Shown: piece after piece, positions 6,244 through 15,735 of the stretch
How positions within the stretch are numbered: the first letter of the stretch is position 1
Layout of the letters: each line of letters starts with the position of its first letter
DNA from: Candidatus Competibacter phosphatis
GTDB taxonomy: Bacteria; Pseudomonadota; Gammaproteobacteria; Competibacterales; Competibacteraceae
Direction of reading: 5' to 3'
Length of the DNA: 64,000 nucleotides
NCBI RefSeq assembly: GCF_012939995.1
Contig: NZ_SPMZ01000022.1
Span: forward strand, 537 to 64,536
Position numbers and translations under genes: made by a program
Notes under the pieces: generated by a model
The model's database searches: none
Seen by the model: only the letters and a program-made list of their open reading frames with translations
What the model was told of the DNA's origin: nothing

Positions 6244-9023
6244 CACGCCTCCCGACCGATGATTTCGACGTAGCTGATCAGTTCCACCGAATAGCTGCCA
6301 TCGCCATTCGCGGCTCCCTTGTGTTTCAGCTCCCGCTGCAGGGTCGGTTCAACGGCGTGGGTGAACAGGTCGCTCCGCTGTTCGGGCCGGAACATCGGTT
6401 TGGCAGGCGGCGCTTGCAGGAACTTCTCGCACAGGCGCTCGACCGCCGGAACGCGCGTGCCGTCCTGTTTGACGGCAATGGGCTGCACGACCACGCGGCG
6501 TTCGCCCTTGCCAGCCGATGCTTCAACCATCCACAGCGACAGCAGCACCAGCTCGTCGACGTCGCCGGACACGGCGATGCCGACTTCCTCCGGCGGCACG
6601 CTGCGCCAGCGGCCCAACTCGTCCTGTACCAAAGGGTGATCCAAGCCCATCAGTTGCAGATCGTCCTGATTGGTCGCGGCTTCACGGCTCAGGGTGAAGC
6701 GGGCACGGTGCGTGCCTTCGACGGTAACGAGGTCGTAGGTTGCATCGTCTACCTTGACCAGTTTCTGCTGGTGATCCGCGACCGCTGCCGACAGAAAGCG
6801 CACCAGCCGATCCAGGCTGGACGACACGTCCGAGAAGGGCTTGTAGTCGTCGAGGCTGAAGCCGTCGAGGTCTTGGAACAAGTCGAACACCACCTGCCGC
6901 GCTTCGCGGGAATTCGATAGCGCCGCCTCCAGCTCCACCTGCGTGCGTTTCAGCTCCGGGTCGGACAGCGCCTCCTGATACAGGCGGTCGTAGTTCAAGC
7001 GTTCCGACAACTGCCCAAGAATCTGTGCACGCAGATCTTCGGCCACGTTGCCCTGATCGTCCACCTTGCCGACAGTGCGAGCGATCTCGGTCAGCTTTTC
7101 GTCGAGCAGCAGGAAGATGCGGCCTTCGATGGTGTCGGACAGCACAAGGTTGTAGACCTGCGCGGTGTGGCTCTGGCCGTAGCGATGGATGCGCCCGATG
7201 CGCTGCTCCATTTCCATCGGGTTCCACGGCAGATCGAAATTGAACAAGACGCGCGCAAATTGCAGGTTGATGCCTTCGCGCCCGGCCGCCGTGCAGACCA
7301 GTACGCGCGGGCCGTCCTTGTGGCGGAAGCGCCGCTCCGCCGCCACCTTCGCGCCGTGGTCGCCGCCGCGCAGCACGGCGACGCCCTGACCGGGGAAGGC
7401 CTGTTCGGTCTCACGGGCGATCATGTTCACCGTGCCGAGGTAGGTGGCAAAGATCACGATCTTCTCGTTGGGGTTCTGCCGCCACAGCGTGCCCAAGCCA
7501 TTGAGCAGCTTTTGCATCTTGGTTTCGCGCTCTGCCGGGAACACGCGCAGCAGGTCGCCGACGCGCAGGCGCTCCTCGGGCAGATGCAGGTTCACCACCG
7601 CCGAAGCGGCTTCTTCCGCGTGCGTGGCCGAATACTCGCTGCCGTAGGGGTCGGAGGCCATCTCCAGCGCCTTTTCGTCCAGCTTCTTGACCAACCGGTA
7701 CTTCAGATCGGCCAGCACACGATCCACCTCGCAACGCCCGACGCTGTCGCGCGGCAAACCGAATTCCTCGTGAATCAGATTGCGCGCTTCTTCGGTCAGC
7801 CGTTCGCGGCCTTCGATGTCCAGTTCCTTGTCGCGCAGGAACGCCTCGTGCAGTGTCAGCATCAGCAAGCGGCGCTTGAGCGTGCGGCGCACGGCGGCAA
7901 AGCTCGATGCCGCGATCTTCTGGAAGATCGCCATCAGGAAGCCCAGCGCGCGCCCCTGATTGCCCTGGCGGCGCGCGAGGTCGAAGCCGTCCTCCAGATA
8001 CTCGCGCAGCTTCTCGTAGAACAGCCGCTCGGCTTGGTTCATCACGAAGGATTCGGTGTGAACCCAGCGCCGCGCGAACAGCGGCGAGCCATCGGGCTGG
8101 CAGGCGTCCGCCTTGGTGCGGCGGAACATCACCGTGTTGAGCCGGTGCCGCTCCTCCACCATCTCCTCCGGGCTATGGAACAGCGTCGGGTTCAGCAGTT
8201 GCGCCAGCATCCAGAACTGGAAGTGATTGCCCTGATGTGGCGTGGCTGACAACAACACGAGGTCGCGCGAATGATCCTTCAACGCCTCGGCCAGCTTGTA
8301 GTTCTCCGTTTTGCGCACCTTGCCGCCGGTACGGTAGGCGGTCAAGTGGTGCGCTTCGTCGAACACCACCAGATCCCAACGCGGCGCATCCAGCAGGCGC
8401 TTGATGCGCGCCGGGCGCTTCAGGGTGTCGATGCTGGCGATCAGCCGGTCATGCTTGGCGAAGGCGTTGGTCTTGCGGTCGGTGATGTCGCCCTCGGAGC
8501 CGAACACCTCGAAGTCGAGATTGAACACCTCGTTCAATTCGCGGTGCCAGTTGTTCACAAGACCAGCGGGCACCACCATCAGCGCGCGCTTCAATTCGCC
8601 GCGGCTGGCCAGCTCACGCAGGATCAGCGCAGTTTCGATGGTTTTGCCCAAGCCCACCTCGTCGGCGATCAGGTAGCGCCGGGGCGACGCGGTAGCAATG
8701 CGATGCGTCAGCACCACCTGGTGCGGCAGCAGGTCAATCTTGGCCGAGGTCAGCGCCGAGGCGCTTTCCATCACCGGAAGTGCGTGCGCTTCGTAGGATA
8801 GCCACGCCTTGCGCCCGCGCTCCGCGCCGCCATCCACTGCACGCAGGATGCGCTCAGTGCGCGTGAGTTCGCGCCGTAGCGAGGCGACGGGCACTCGGCG
8901 TTCGCCAATGCTGAAAAATGCGCGGAGGTAGCCGTCACGCTCCAGGTCGAGTACCACGCCCTGGCCATACTCATGGTGGGTGATGCGCTCGCCAGGCGCG
9001 AACGGGGCAGGACTATCCAGCAT
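6243..9023 (-). CDS. SNF2/RapA-like DEAH helicase of the defence operon (BrxHII-like)
   Basis: A 926-aa superfamily 2 ATPase. An N-terminal Tudor-like segment (ITHHEYGQGVVLDLERDG) resembles RapA. It is followed by Walker A DEVGLGKT (121-128), DEAH (222-225), SATPHQGN near 255 and motif VI QRIGRIHRYGQ near 600. It is expected to translocate on or remodel DNA. ATG 9023 is chosen because AGGGAAGGAC precedes it and the RapA-like part begins there; the frame is open further upstream. It overlaps the AlbA_2 gene by 11 bases and its own stop overlaps the next start. Large helicases of this kind occur in BREX (BrxHI/BrxHII) and DISARM systems. Confidence 0.85.
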   Translation of the reverse strand: MLDSPAPFAPGERITHHEYGQGVVLDLERDGYLRAFFSIGERRVPVASLRRELTRTERILRAVDGGAERGRKAWLSYEAHALPVMESASALTSAKIDLLPHQVVLTHRIATASPRRYLIADEVGLGKTIETALILRELASRGELKRALMVVPAGLVNNWHRELNEVFNLDFEVFGSEGDITDRKTNAFAKHDRLIASIDTLKRPARIKRLLDAPRWDLVVFDEAHHLTAYRTGGKVRKTENYKLAEALKDHSRDLVLLSATPHQGNHFQFWMLAQLLNPTLFHSPEEMVEERHRLNTVMFRRTKADACQPDGSPLFARRWVHTESFVMNQAERLFYEKLREYLEDGFDLARRQGNQGRALGFLMAIFQKIAASSFAAVRRTLKRRLLMLTLHEAFLRDKELDIEGRERLTEEARNLIHEEFGLPRDSVGRCEVDRVLADLKYRLVKKLDEKALEMASDPYGSEYSATHAEEAASAVVNLHLPEERLRVGDLLRVFPAERETKMQKLLNGLGTLWRQNPNEKIVIFATYLGTVNMIARETEQAFPGQGVAVLRGGDHGAKVAAERRFRHKDGPRVLVCTAAGREGINLQFARVLFNFDLPWNPMEMEQRIGRIHRYGQSHTAQVYNLVLSDTIEGRIFLLLDEKLTEIARTVGKVDDQGNVAEDLRAQILGQLSERLNYDRLYQEALSDPELKRTQVELEAALSNSREARQVVFDLFQDLDGFSLDDYKPFSDVSSSLDRLVRFLSAAVADHQQKLVKVDDATYDLVTVEGTHRARFTLSREAATNQDDLQLMGLDHPLVQDELGRWRSVPPEEVGIAVSGDVDELVLLSLWMVEASAGKGERRVVVQPIAVKQDGTRVPAVERLCEKFLQAPPAKPMFRPEQRSDLFTHAVEPTLQRELKHKGAANGDGSYSVELISYVEIIGREA

Positions 9024-11011
9024 GTCCTTCCCTGTCGAGCCTACCGAGGGCTTCCTGAAACCGCTTTTCGCTAGGATCAATCTCTACCGCCTTCTCGAAG
9101 GCAGCACGAATCTCTTGCTTCGGCGCTCTGCTCCAATTCAACACGCGGCCCAGGTCGAACCAGGCCCAGGCGTGTCGGGTGCGCGGGGCATCCATCTGCA
9201 CCACACGGCGCAGCATTTCTTCGGCTTCTCTGAGCTGCCGCAGATAGGCCCCCTTGTTCCCAGCGGGGCCGCCTGGGCGCACTTTCTCGGCCAGCTTCAT
9301 CTTCACCTGCGCAAACTCATGCAAGGCTTTGACATCGGTGGCCACCGCATCGCCGGCGGCCTTGAAGTAGCTATGCGCTCGCTCCAAGCGGCCTGCACGC
9401 TTCTCCTGAATCGCCGCGTCGAAAGCTTCTTCAACGGCGTCCAGCATCGGCAGACGATCCAACCAAGCGGTCGCATCTTTCTGGCGATTGTTGTCGAGGT
9501 AGGCGGCGGCGATCTGCGTGATAATCGCGGCAAGGTTCGCGGTCGGGTTGGCCTTCCTGACCGTCTCATACACCTCTTCGGCAGCATGGATGTCATCGCG
9601 CACCAACTGCTCTTTCACCAGTTCGATTGCGATGGCAACTGCGCTGGGATGTCGCGCGTGGGCCTCCTTCAAGCGCCGCATCGCGCCGCTGTTGTCGCCA
9701 ACTGCGCGCAGGTTCGCCACGTCCTGAATCGCCAGTATGGCCTGGTACTCGGGATGAGCGGGAAGCGTTACCCTGAAATAGCTGCGATCCGCATCAAAAT
9801 CGAAACGTGGTGGTTCTGAGCCGTTCTGCGTCATAGAGCGGCGCACTTTCGGGATTCCCGTTCCACGTCCTTCGGCCAGTCGTAGCTCCTTCAGCAGCTC
9901 GCCGATACGCCGATTCCTGGCGGGCACTGGCGGGATCGGCGCCCTGCCGTCGAGATGCGTTTGTTCGATGCCGGGCACAGGGCCGGGGTAGCTGATGATT
10001 TCCAGTCGATCCGAATACAAATACACCTTGATCGGCTCACTAGTCCCTTCGTAGGAACGGTGATACACCGCGTTCACCAAAGTCTCGCGCAGTGCGAGCG
10101 AGGGGAAGCTGACCCAGTGTGCCGCCTTAGAGGTTCTGGGCAGCTTCTGAATCAGTCGCGCCGACAGGCTCTCCAGGTAAGTCAGGCACTCCCGGAGTTG
10201 CTCGTGAATGGGGCGCTTCTCAAACGCCTTTTCTTCTAGCATGTTGCCGGCGGCATCGTCGGCAAACTGCACCACCTCGATTCGAGCGCCGGGGAACCAC
10301 TGTTCTGGATTTTGACTGAAGAACAGCAGACCTACATTGCGCGGTGCATCGTGTCCATTGACCGGCTCGGCGATGCGCAGGCTTCGATACAGGCTGCGGG
10401 TGTCCTGTTCTTCCACCAGGCCACTGCCCACATCGTGCAGAAACTCCCGTACCTTGGTTTCGCGGATGTCCAGCATGCTCGCCTGCAAGGCGCGACGGTC
10501 ATCAAACGGAACGCGAGCCGTGAGCTGTACCAACTGGGTTTTCAGTTCTGGCTTGCTATCGGCATCCACGCTGCTGGACTCGATGCGAATGTAATACTTG
10601 CGCTGCGCCCCTTTCCCAGAATGCTCTGGGGCTTGATGCGGACGAACCTGGCTGCCCGGTGCCCAGATCACCAGCAGGTGTTTTCCGTCCACCACCTCTG
10701 GCGAGACGATTGGCTGATACACCGGATCTATTGTGTTACAGCGCCCTCTGATCCACTTTTGAGCGTCTTCCAGCTCGGTGGTGGTCAGGCCCTTGGGGGG
10801 GCAGCACGGCGGCTCCGTCGGCTTCGGCCACACCAATCACGATGTAGCCGCCGTTGAGGTTCTGGAAATCGTTGGCGTAGGCGCAGATGGTGCGGATCAC
10901 CTGCGCGCCGGTGAACTCCTCATTCCAGGAGGCTTTGAACTCCACGCGTGACGACTCAACGCCCCGGAAATAAAGCAGGTCCTGTAGGTTGATCGGAAGG
11001 ATTGAAGTCAT
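9013..11011 (-). CDS. AlbA_2 / HATPase_c_4 / TPR protein of the defence operon (frameshifted)
   Basis: Two frames join into a 665-aa protein if one base is removed from the G7 run at 10795-10801. The N-terminal AlbA_2 (divergent AAA_4, Schlafen-like) domain shows VESSRVEFKASWN near residue 20 and GGYIVIGV near 55. A HATPase_c_4-type block (LRETLVNAVYHRSYEG, then RGTGIPKVRRSM) follows at about 300-390. The C-terminal 250 residues are TPR-like helical repeats (IRAAFEKAVEIDPSEKRFQEA). Such proteins are usually called ATP-binding transcriptional regulators. Position inside the operon, 9 bases after the upstream stop, implies a role in defence, perhaps as nucleic-acid-sensing regulator or effector. 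Confidence 0.7.
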
Positions 11012-11020
11012 GCAGTGACC

Positions 11021-11527
11021 CTAGGTAATGCGCAAATGAAAAAGCCCAGCAGCCTTCGCGCCGGGGGCCAGCAGGATTTCCTGCGGGTATTCGTTGGCCT
11101 GTCCCCACAGGACGCGACCGAAGTCGAGCTGATGCCCGTGGGGCGTGTGGCACAGCCAGCCCACCTCGTCAGTGGCCGCCTGCACCTTGATACGGCTATG
11201 GCCACCGGGCAACCAGAACACCAGCGCCGCATCGCCTTGGTACTCGTCCTGAAACGACAGGATGGCGGGTTTGATCGTATCGGCCAGCCACGCTTCGGCA
11301 TCCGTCGGTGTCAGTAGATCGAGGCTGCCGTCCAGCCCGGCGACCACGAGCGTTTTACTGCCATTGCTGGGCAGGTCGTCCGGCCAGTCGCCCGGCACGC
11401 TGGCAGCACGCAGGAACTGGCGCAGGCTCCAGACCTCACTGGCCGCGCAGATCTGGTTGCGCGCTTCCTCGTCCCACACCCAACTGGTGCCGCGACGCTG
11501 CCACACCGTATCGAGCAGTTGCCTCAT
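11021..11527 (-). CDS. Hypothetical 168-aa protein between methylase and AlbA_2 gene
   Basis: An intact ORF whose ATG overlaps the methylase stop (ATGA), so it is almost certainly co-translated with it. The sequence is tryptophan-rich (VWQRRGTSWVWDEEARN, EVWSLRQFLRAASVPGDWP), with a central LVVAGLDGSLDLLTP and a C-terminal LAPGAKAAGLFHLRIT. There is no signal peptide or membrane helix and no catalytic motif I can name. It does not resemble BrxA, BrxB or BrxF as I know them. Possible roles are methylase specificity partner or chaperone; this is inference from position only. Confidence 0.65.
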   Translation of the reverse strand: MRQLLDTVWQRRGTSWVWDEEARNQICAASEVWSLRQFLRAASVPGDWPDDLPSNGSKTLVVAGLDGSLDLLTPTDAEAWLADTIKPAILSFQDEYQGDAALVFWLPGGHSRIKVQAATDEVGWLCHTPHGHQLDFGRVLWGQANEYPQEILLAPGAKAAGLFHLRIT

Positions 11528-14500
11528 CGCCCGTACTCCCCATCGTCATCGAACAGAGAAGCCTGCAAAGGCTGCGGCCCTTGGCTGGATGCCCATGTGT
11601 TGTAGATCGTCGTCGCACGCGATGCCGCATTGCGGGTGGCCTGATCCGGGCCATTGCGATGTAGCCATTCCAGCAGTGGCTTCAATGCGACGTGCGGCTT
11701 GAAGTTTTCGTTCTTCAGCGTGTCCGATGCATTGATGCCGCTGTTGTCGAAGCACGCGCCGACCAGCACCAGCGCCTGATCCAGATCGGACGTCAGCTTG
11801 CGGCGATGCCTGCCAGACCACTCGCGCGCGAAATCCAGCGGATCGGTGCGGGTGAACACTTTGTTCTTCTCCGCGCACCAACCGCGCTGCACGAACTCGT
11901 CCGGTGTGGTGATGGAGCCTTTGAGGAACTTCTGCAACTGGTCGCGCTTCAGCTCGGCGGCATTGCCGAAGGTGCGCAGAAACTGGCGCGTCATCGGCTC
12001 GGCGTTGACCGGAGGCGCTTCCTTGCCCTTGTCGGCGTCTTCGTCGATAAGCTGGTTGATGCCGACCAGCGCGTCCCTGACGGAGATGGTGCGCCCTTCA
12101 TCCACATACACCTTGCCGTAGTGGCGCGAGAAGTACTCCAGCGCCTTGCCGCGCCGGATGACCTGAATGTCGGCGGCGGGCAGACCTTCCTTCACGTGGT
12201 TCTCCAGCATGGCCTGCAACTGACGCACGTCGGCCATCACTTCGCGGCGCATGCGACCCCAGCTCACCGGTTTCGGTTCCTCGGTGCGTTTGCGACAGAC
12301 GTGGATGATGTCGTACTCGATGGTCTTGGAGCCGAATTCGCCTTCACCCTTGGTTTCGTCGGAGCGGATGGGGTACGTCGCTTCGAGGTAGTAGCCCGCG
12401 TCGAACAGAGACTCCAGCACCGCCACCCACGGCTCGTCCTCGCTGTGGTGGAAGGTGAAGGCCAGGATGCCGCTGGGCTTGAGCACGCGATGCGCTTCGC
12501 GCCAGCATTGCGTGAGCAGACGCTGATAGAAACCATCTGGGTCTTCCGGCTCGCGGGCGCGGTTGGCCACCGCCTCCAGTGACTTGGGCGTGTACTCGGC
12601 GCGGAAGTAATCCGGATACTTGTCCTTCAGCGCGAGGCGTAGCCAGACGTAGAAGAAATCGGACAGCTCCGAGTAATGCAGCAGGCCACCGAAAGGCGGG
12701 TCGGTGATGACCAAATCGAGGCTGGAATCAGCAACCGTCGCCAATTCCGTGGAGGAGCCACAGAAAAGGTCTGCACCGTTTACCGAGTCGCCCGGAAAAA
12801 CCTTCTCGCTCTTGCCACCGATCGCCCCAGCAAGCGCGGCATCCTTGCGCTTCAAGCTTTCTGCGCTCACCGCCTCCCACGGCTGCATCGCCCAATCGCG
12901 GCCCTCAAGGAGAACGGGAACACAAGAATTCCAAGGGCCGTAGCCCATCGGGGTGAAGACACCAACCTCAATCAGTGTCGATTTCGGGTGAAAGTTGTTG
13001 TTCGACAGCGCTGGAACAAAGTGATCCTTTTTGATGTGCCAGAAAGCTAGAACGCTCTGGTTGCGCAGGTAGTTCTGGAATGCCCCAAGCACATACTCAC
13101 GGACAGCCCAGTCGTAGTTCCCGACCTCGACGATAGCCTTAAGCAACTGCGAATGCACCAGCAACTGGCGCGGATTGAACATGTCCATCCAATTCAGGCA
13201 GCCATGCTGCGGCAGCGGCTGCCGCTGGTGAGTCATGTGCCCGAACGGAATGGCGCTCCGGGGCCAGTAGTCCTTCAAGTCGGACTCTTTACGCTCCTCC
13301 CATTCCTTAAAAGCTGCGTCGTATTGCCTGGCGAAAGCGCCGTCTGCAGCGGAAAAGAAGCGGCCACCGTAGGGTTTGCCTGCGGCATCACGCTTGGGCG
13401 CATAACCCTGGATGGCATACATGCTTGATGGCGCAGTCTTCTTCGTTGCCTCAATAGCAACGACGATGGGTTGCACCGCGCCACAAGCAGCGCATGTGAA
13501 GTTTGCCGCTTTCGGCACCGTGCCGTTCTCTGGCGCGAACGTGATTTCCGTTTCCGGGTCGGTCACTTCGTCTGGCAGCGCGCCGCGCACTTCCAGCAGG
13601 CGAATCTTCGCGGCGCGTGCCGCATCCCACCGCGTGGTCGCCGCCACGTCGTCCTGCGCCGATCCACCGTAGGACTGGCCGTTCGCATCCTGCTTCGCCT
13701 CACCCGCCAGCCATTGCGGATGCACCAGCAGACTCAGCTCCACCTTCTTGTTCTTGCCCTTGTCGAGGTTCGCCAGCGCGGTGTAGCCGCAGTGGGGGCA
13801 GATCACGCCCTTTCGGCGGTCGAGCACGGAATACGGCGATTCGGTGGGGGCAACGTAGAACGGTACGTCGGGAGCCATGCGCGCGGCTTCTTCTTCCACA
13901 TCAAAGGCTTCGCCGCATTTGCCGCAGGTGTGTTCCCACGACTTCACCGCCAATGTCTTCACCGCCATAACCAGGCTGGTCATGATCGGCGTGCGGTGGC
14001 CGCACCCTGTCACCTGACACGGCCCATGCTTGGCCCAGAAGGTATAAATGATTTCCGGGCCTTCGTAGCGGTAGTCCTTGCGCTCATCGCGCGGGACGGC
14101 GAGCGGGTCGAAGTCGGCGGGCATCGCCTTGCCCGTGGGCAGATGCGTCCATTTGCCTTTCTCGCCTTGCGGGCCGTCGCAGTAGTAGTACGGCATGATC
14201 TGCGGCTTGACCTCGGCCTCGATGTCGGCGAGGAGCTTCTTCACTCGCTCCAGATCGACATTGGCCAGTTCCTGCTTGACCACGAACCACGCGACCGGGT
14301 TGAGGTCGTTGCCGATCATCTGCATCCCGAGGCGTGAGCCTTCCACCAGCGTGGTGCCGCCGCCCATGAAGATGTCCGCCACCTTCAGGTGCTTGAACGC
14401 GCCTTTCTTCTGGTGGTTGGCGTAGTAGTTGTCCCACACCAGCTTGGCCGCGTGCGAGGGATCTTCCGGCGCTTTGGTTGCCGCCGCGATTAGCATCGAG

Positions 14501-14733
14501 CGGAACACGCTGGAGCGCCGCCGCGCCCACCACTTCGACATCTGGTAGATGGGCTTGCCCGCGTTGCCCTCGATCACCGCCACCTGATTGACAGGCAGGA
14601 TAGGGAAATCCACCTCCAGACAGGTCTTGGGGCGATTCGGATCGTTGAAGTCCACCGTTTCCAGCGCGACGGCCTTGCCTGCGCCGACGGCCTTGGCGAC
14701 CTCTTGTGCGAGTAGTTCTTTTTTGGTGGCCAT
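11524..14733 (-). CDS. DUF1156-type adenine-specific DNA methylase (PglXI-like)
   Basis: A 1069-aa protein. The N-terminal DUF1156 signature reads YQMSKWWARRRSSVFRSML near residues 63-81. The SAM-binding motif DIFMGGGTTLVE with GNDLNPVAW lies at 120-149, and the catalytic DPPF (LVITDPPFGGLLHYSEL) at about 660. Several CxxC pairs (CGKCG, CPHCG, CAACG) form zinc ribbons between them. It probably methylates adenine in host DNA. ATG 14733 is preceded by AAGGA that overlaps the PglZ stop. In BREX type 3 the methylase PglXI is of this DUF1156 class. No frameshift is seen. Confidence 0.88.
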   Translation of the reverse strand: MATKKELLAQEVAKAVGAGKAVALETVDFNDPNRPKTCLEVDFPILPVNQVAVIEGNAGKPIYQMSKWWARRRSSVFRSMLIAAATKAPEDPSHAAKLVWDNYYANHQKKGAFKHLKVADIFMGGGTTLVEGSRLGMQMIGNDLNPVAWFVVKQELANVDLERVKKLLADIEAEVKPQIMPYYYCDGPQGEKGKWTHLPTGKAMPADFDPLAVPRDERKDYRYEGPEIIYTFWAKHGPCQVTGCGHRTPIMTSLVMAVKTLAVKSWEHTCGKCGEAFDVEEEAARMAPDVPFYVAPTESPYSVLDRRKGVICPHCGYTALANLDKGKNKKVELSLLVHPQWLAGEAKQDANGQSYGGSAQDDVAATTRWDAARAAKIRLLEVRGALPDEVTDPETEITFAPENGTVPKAANFTCAACGAVQPIVVAIEATKKTAPSSMYAIQGYAPKRDAAGKPYGGRFFSAADGAFARQYDAAFKEWEERKESDLKDYWPRSAIPFGHMTHQRQPLPQHGCLNWMDMFNPRQLLVHSQLLKAIVEVGNYDWAVREYVLGAFQNYLRNQSVLAFWHIKKDHFVPALSNNNFHPKSTLIEVGVFTPMGYGPWNSCVPVLLEGRDWAMQPWEAVSAESLKRKDAALAGAIGGKSEKVFPGDSVNGADLFCGSSTELATVADSSLDLVITDPPFGGLLHYSELSDFFYVWLRLALKDKYPDYFRAEYTPKSLEAVANRAREPEDPDGFYQRLLTQCWREAHRVLKPSGILAFTFHHSEDEPWVAVLESLFDAGYYLEATYPIRSDETKGEGEFGSKTIEYDIIHVCRKRTEEPKPVSWGRMRREVMADVRQLQAMLENHVKEGLPAADIQVIRRGKALEYFSRHYGKVYVDEGRTISVRDALVGINQLIDEDADKGKEAPPVNAEPMTRQFLRTFGNAAELKRDQLQKFLKGSITTPDEFVQRGWCAEKNKVFTRTDPLDFAREWSGRHRRKLTSDLDQALVLVGACFDNSGINASDTLKNENFKPHVALKPLLEWLHRNGPDQATRNAASRATTIYNTWASSQGPQPLQASLFDDDGEYGR

Positions 14734-14745
14734 CAGCCGCAATCC

Positions 14746-15735
14746 TTACTTGGTCAGCTCGACGAAAGGCGACAGCACTTCCAGTAGCGACAAGCCGCCA
14801 TGCGTCAGCGTCGGATAGCCGCCTTGGTTGCGCCACTTCCTGCGGCCCAAGGCCAGCAGGTGTGCGCCATGAGGGCTGTTGATCTGCAATGCCACGGGCG
14901 GCACGAAGGGGCCGGTATTCCCCGTACCCGTCTTGCTGCGTCCGCTGGAAAATGTCTGCTTGAGGAACTGGCCAACATCGCCATCCGCGTCGGGGAAGTA
15001 GCCGGTGGCCGCGTAGCCGTGGTCGGAGGTGATGATTAGCCGCCGTCCAGTCGCCAGACGCTTGACGAAAGCCCAGAAGTCATCGCTAGACAGTTGCTTG
15101 GCCACATCCTTCGTCAGCGGCTCCAGCCCCTGGCCCGCGCCGGAGCCGTCGTGCAGCTTGGCGTCAGGCCAGTGGTGCCAAAAGATCTGGTTCGGCGCGC
15201 TGCCGATCAGGGCTTCGCAGTCCTTCCACGGCAGGTCCACTGATTCGGTGCTGGCGACTTGCAGCTTGTGCGCGAGGCCGCCGCCGTTGTTTTGGAGCTT
15301 GCTGCGGCTGGCGAAACCGAGAGCGCGGGCGAATTCATCGGTTTCGCCGGGCAGCTCGGAGGCGCACGCAGCAACCTCGTGCGCGGTGAAGCCGCGTTCC
15401 TTCGCGCCCTGCAACAGCCACGGCAGTTCACGCAGGGACAAGCCATCGAGGATGAGCACGGCTTTGGCGCTGAACGGCTCGCCCCACCAGCGAACCAAGC
15501 GATCCGAGGTGCGCTCGACGCTGGTGCCGAAGACTTGCCACAAATCCCAGCCGCTGGAGGAGAGAAACAAATCCAGCTCGCCGATTTCGCGGTCGCGCTT
15601 GACGACCTCGCTGGGCGCGTTGCCCGCAGCCAGCGGCTTGCGGGCAATTTCAACAGCATGGCCGACGATGACGCGCCAAGCGTCGGCATCCGAGCCTTGT
15701 GTAAAGGCGTGCAGTGCGGCAGCGGTCAGTGCCAT
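14746..15735 (-). CDS. PglZ-type alkaline-phosphatase-superfamily protein
   Basis: A 329-aa protein with the metal-binding and catalytic motifs of the PglZ family: VLILDGLSLRE (Asp97), IITSDHGYAATG (237-240) and THGGLSLLEVLSPF (His312) close to the C-terminus. PglZ is the hallmark protein of BREX and Pgl phage-defence systems. It is much shorter than standard PglZ proteins (usually 650 aa or more) and seems to consist of little more than the phosphatase core. Its start overlaps the DUF499 gene's stop by one base, implying translational coupling with the ATPase. Confidence 0.85.
   Translation of the reverse strand: MALTAAALHAFTQGSDADAWRVIVGHAVEIARKPLAAGNAPSEVVKRDREIGELDLFLSSSGWDLWQVFGTSVERTSDRLVRWWGEPFSAKAVLILDGLSLRELPWLLQGAKERGFTAHEVAACASELPGETDEFARALGFASRSKLQNNGGGLAHKLQVASTESVDLPWKDCEALIGSAPNQIFWHHWPDAKLHDGSGAGQGLEPLTKDVAKQLSSDDFWAFVKRLATGRRLIITSDHGYAATGYFPDADGDVGQFLKQTFSSGRSKTGTGNTGPFVPPVALQINSPHGAHLLALGRRKWRNQGGYPTLTHGGLSLLEVLSPFVELTK

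Noticed and set aside
7167-8249. Long plus-strand open frame (360 codons) opposite the helicase gene
   Set aside because: It is a shadow of the GC-rich helicase gene: histidine/glutamine/leucine-rich composition, no family motif, no ribosome-binding site, and the minus-strand frame has all helicase motifs.
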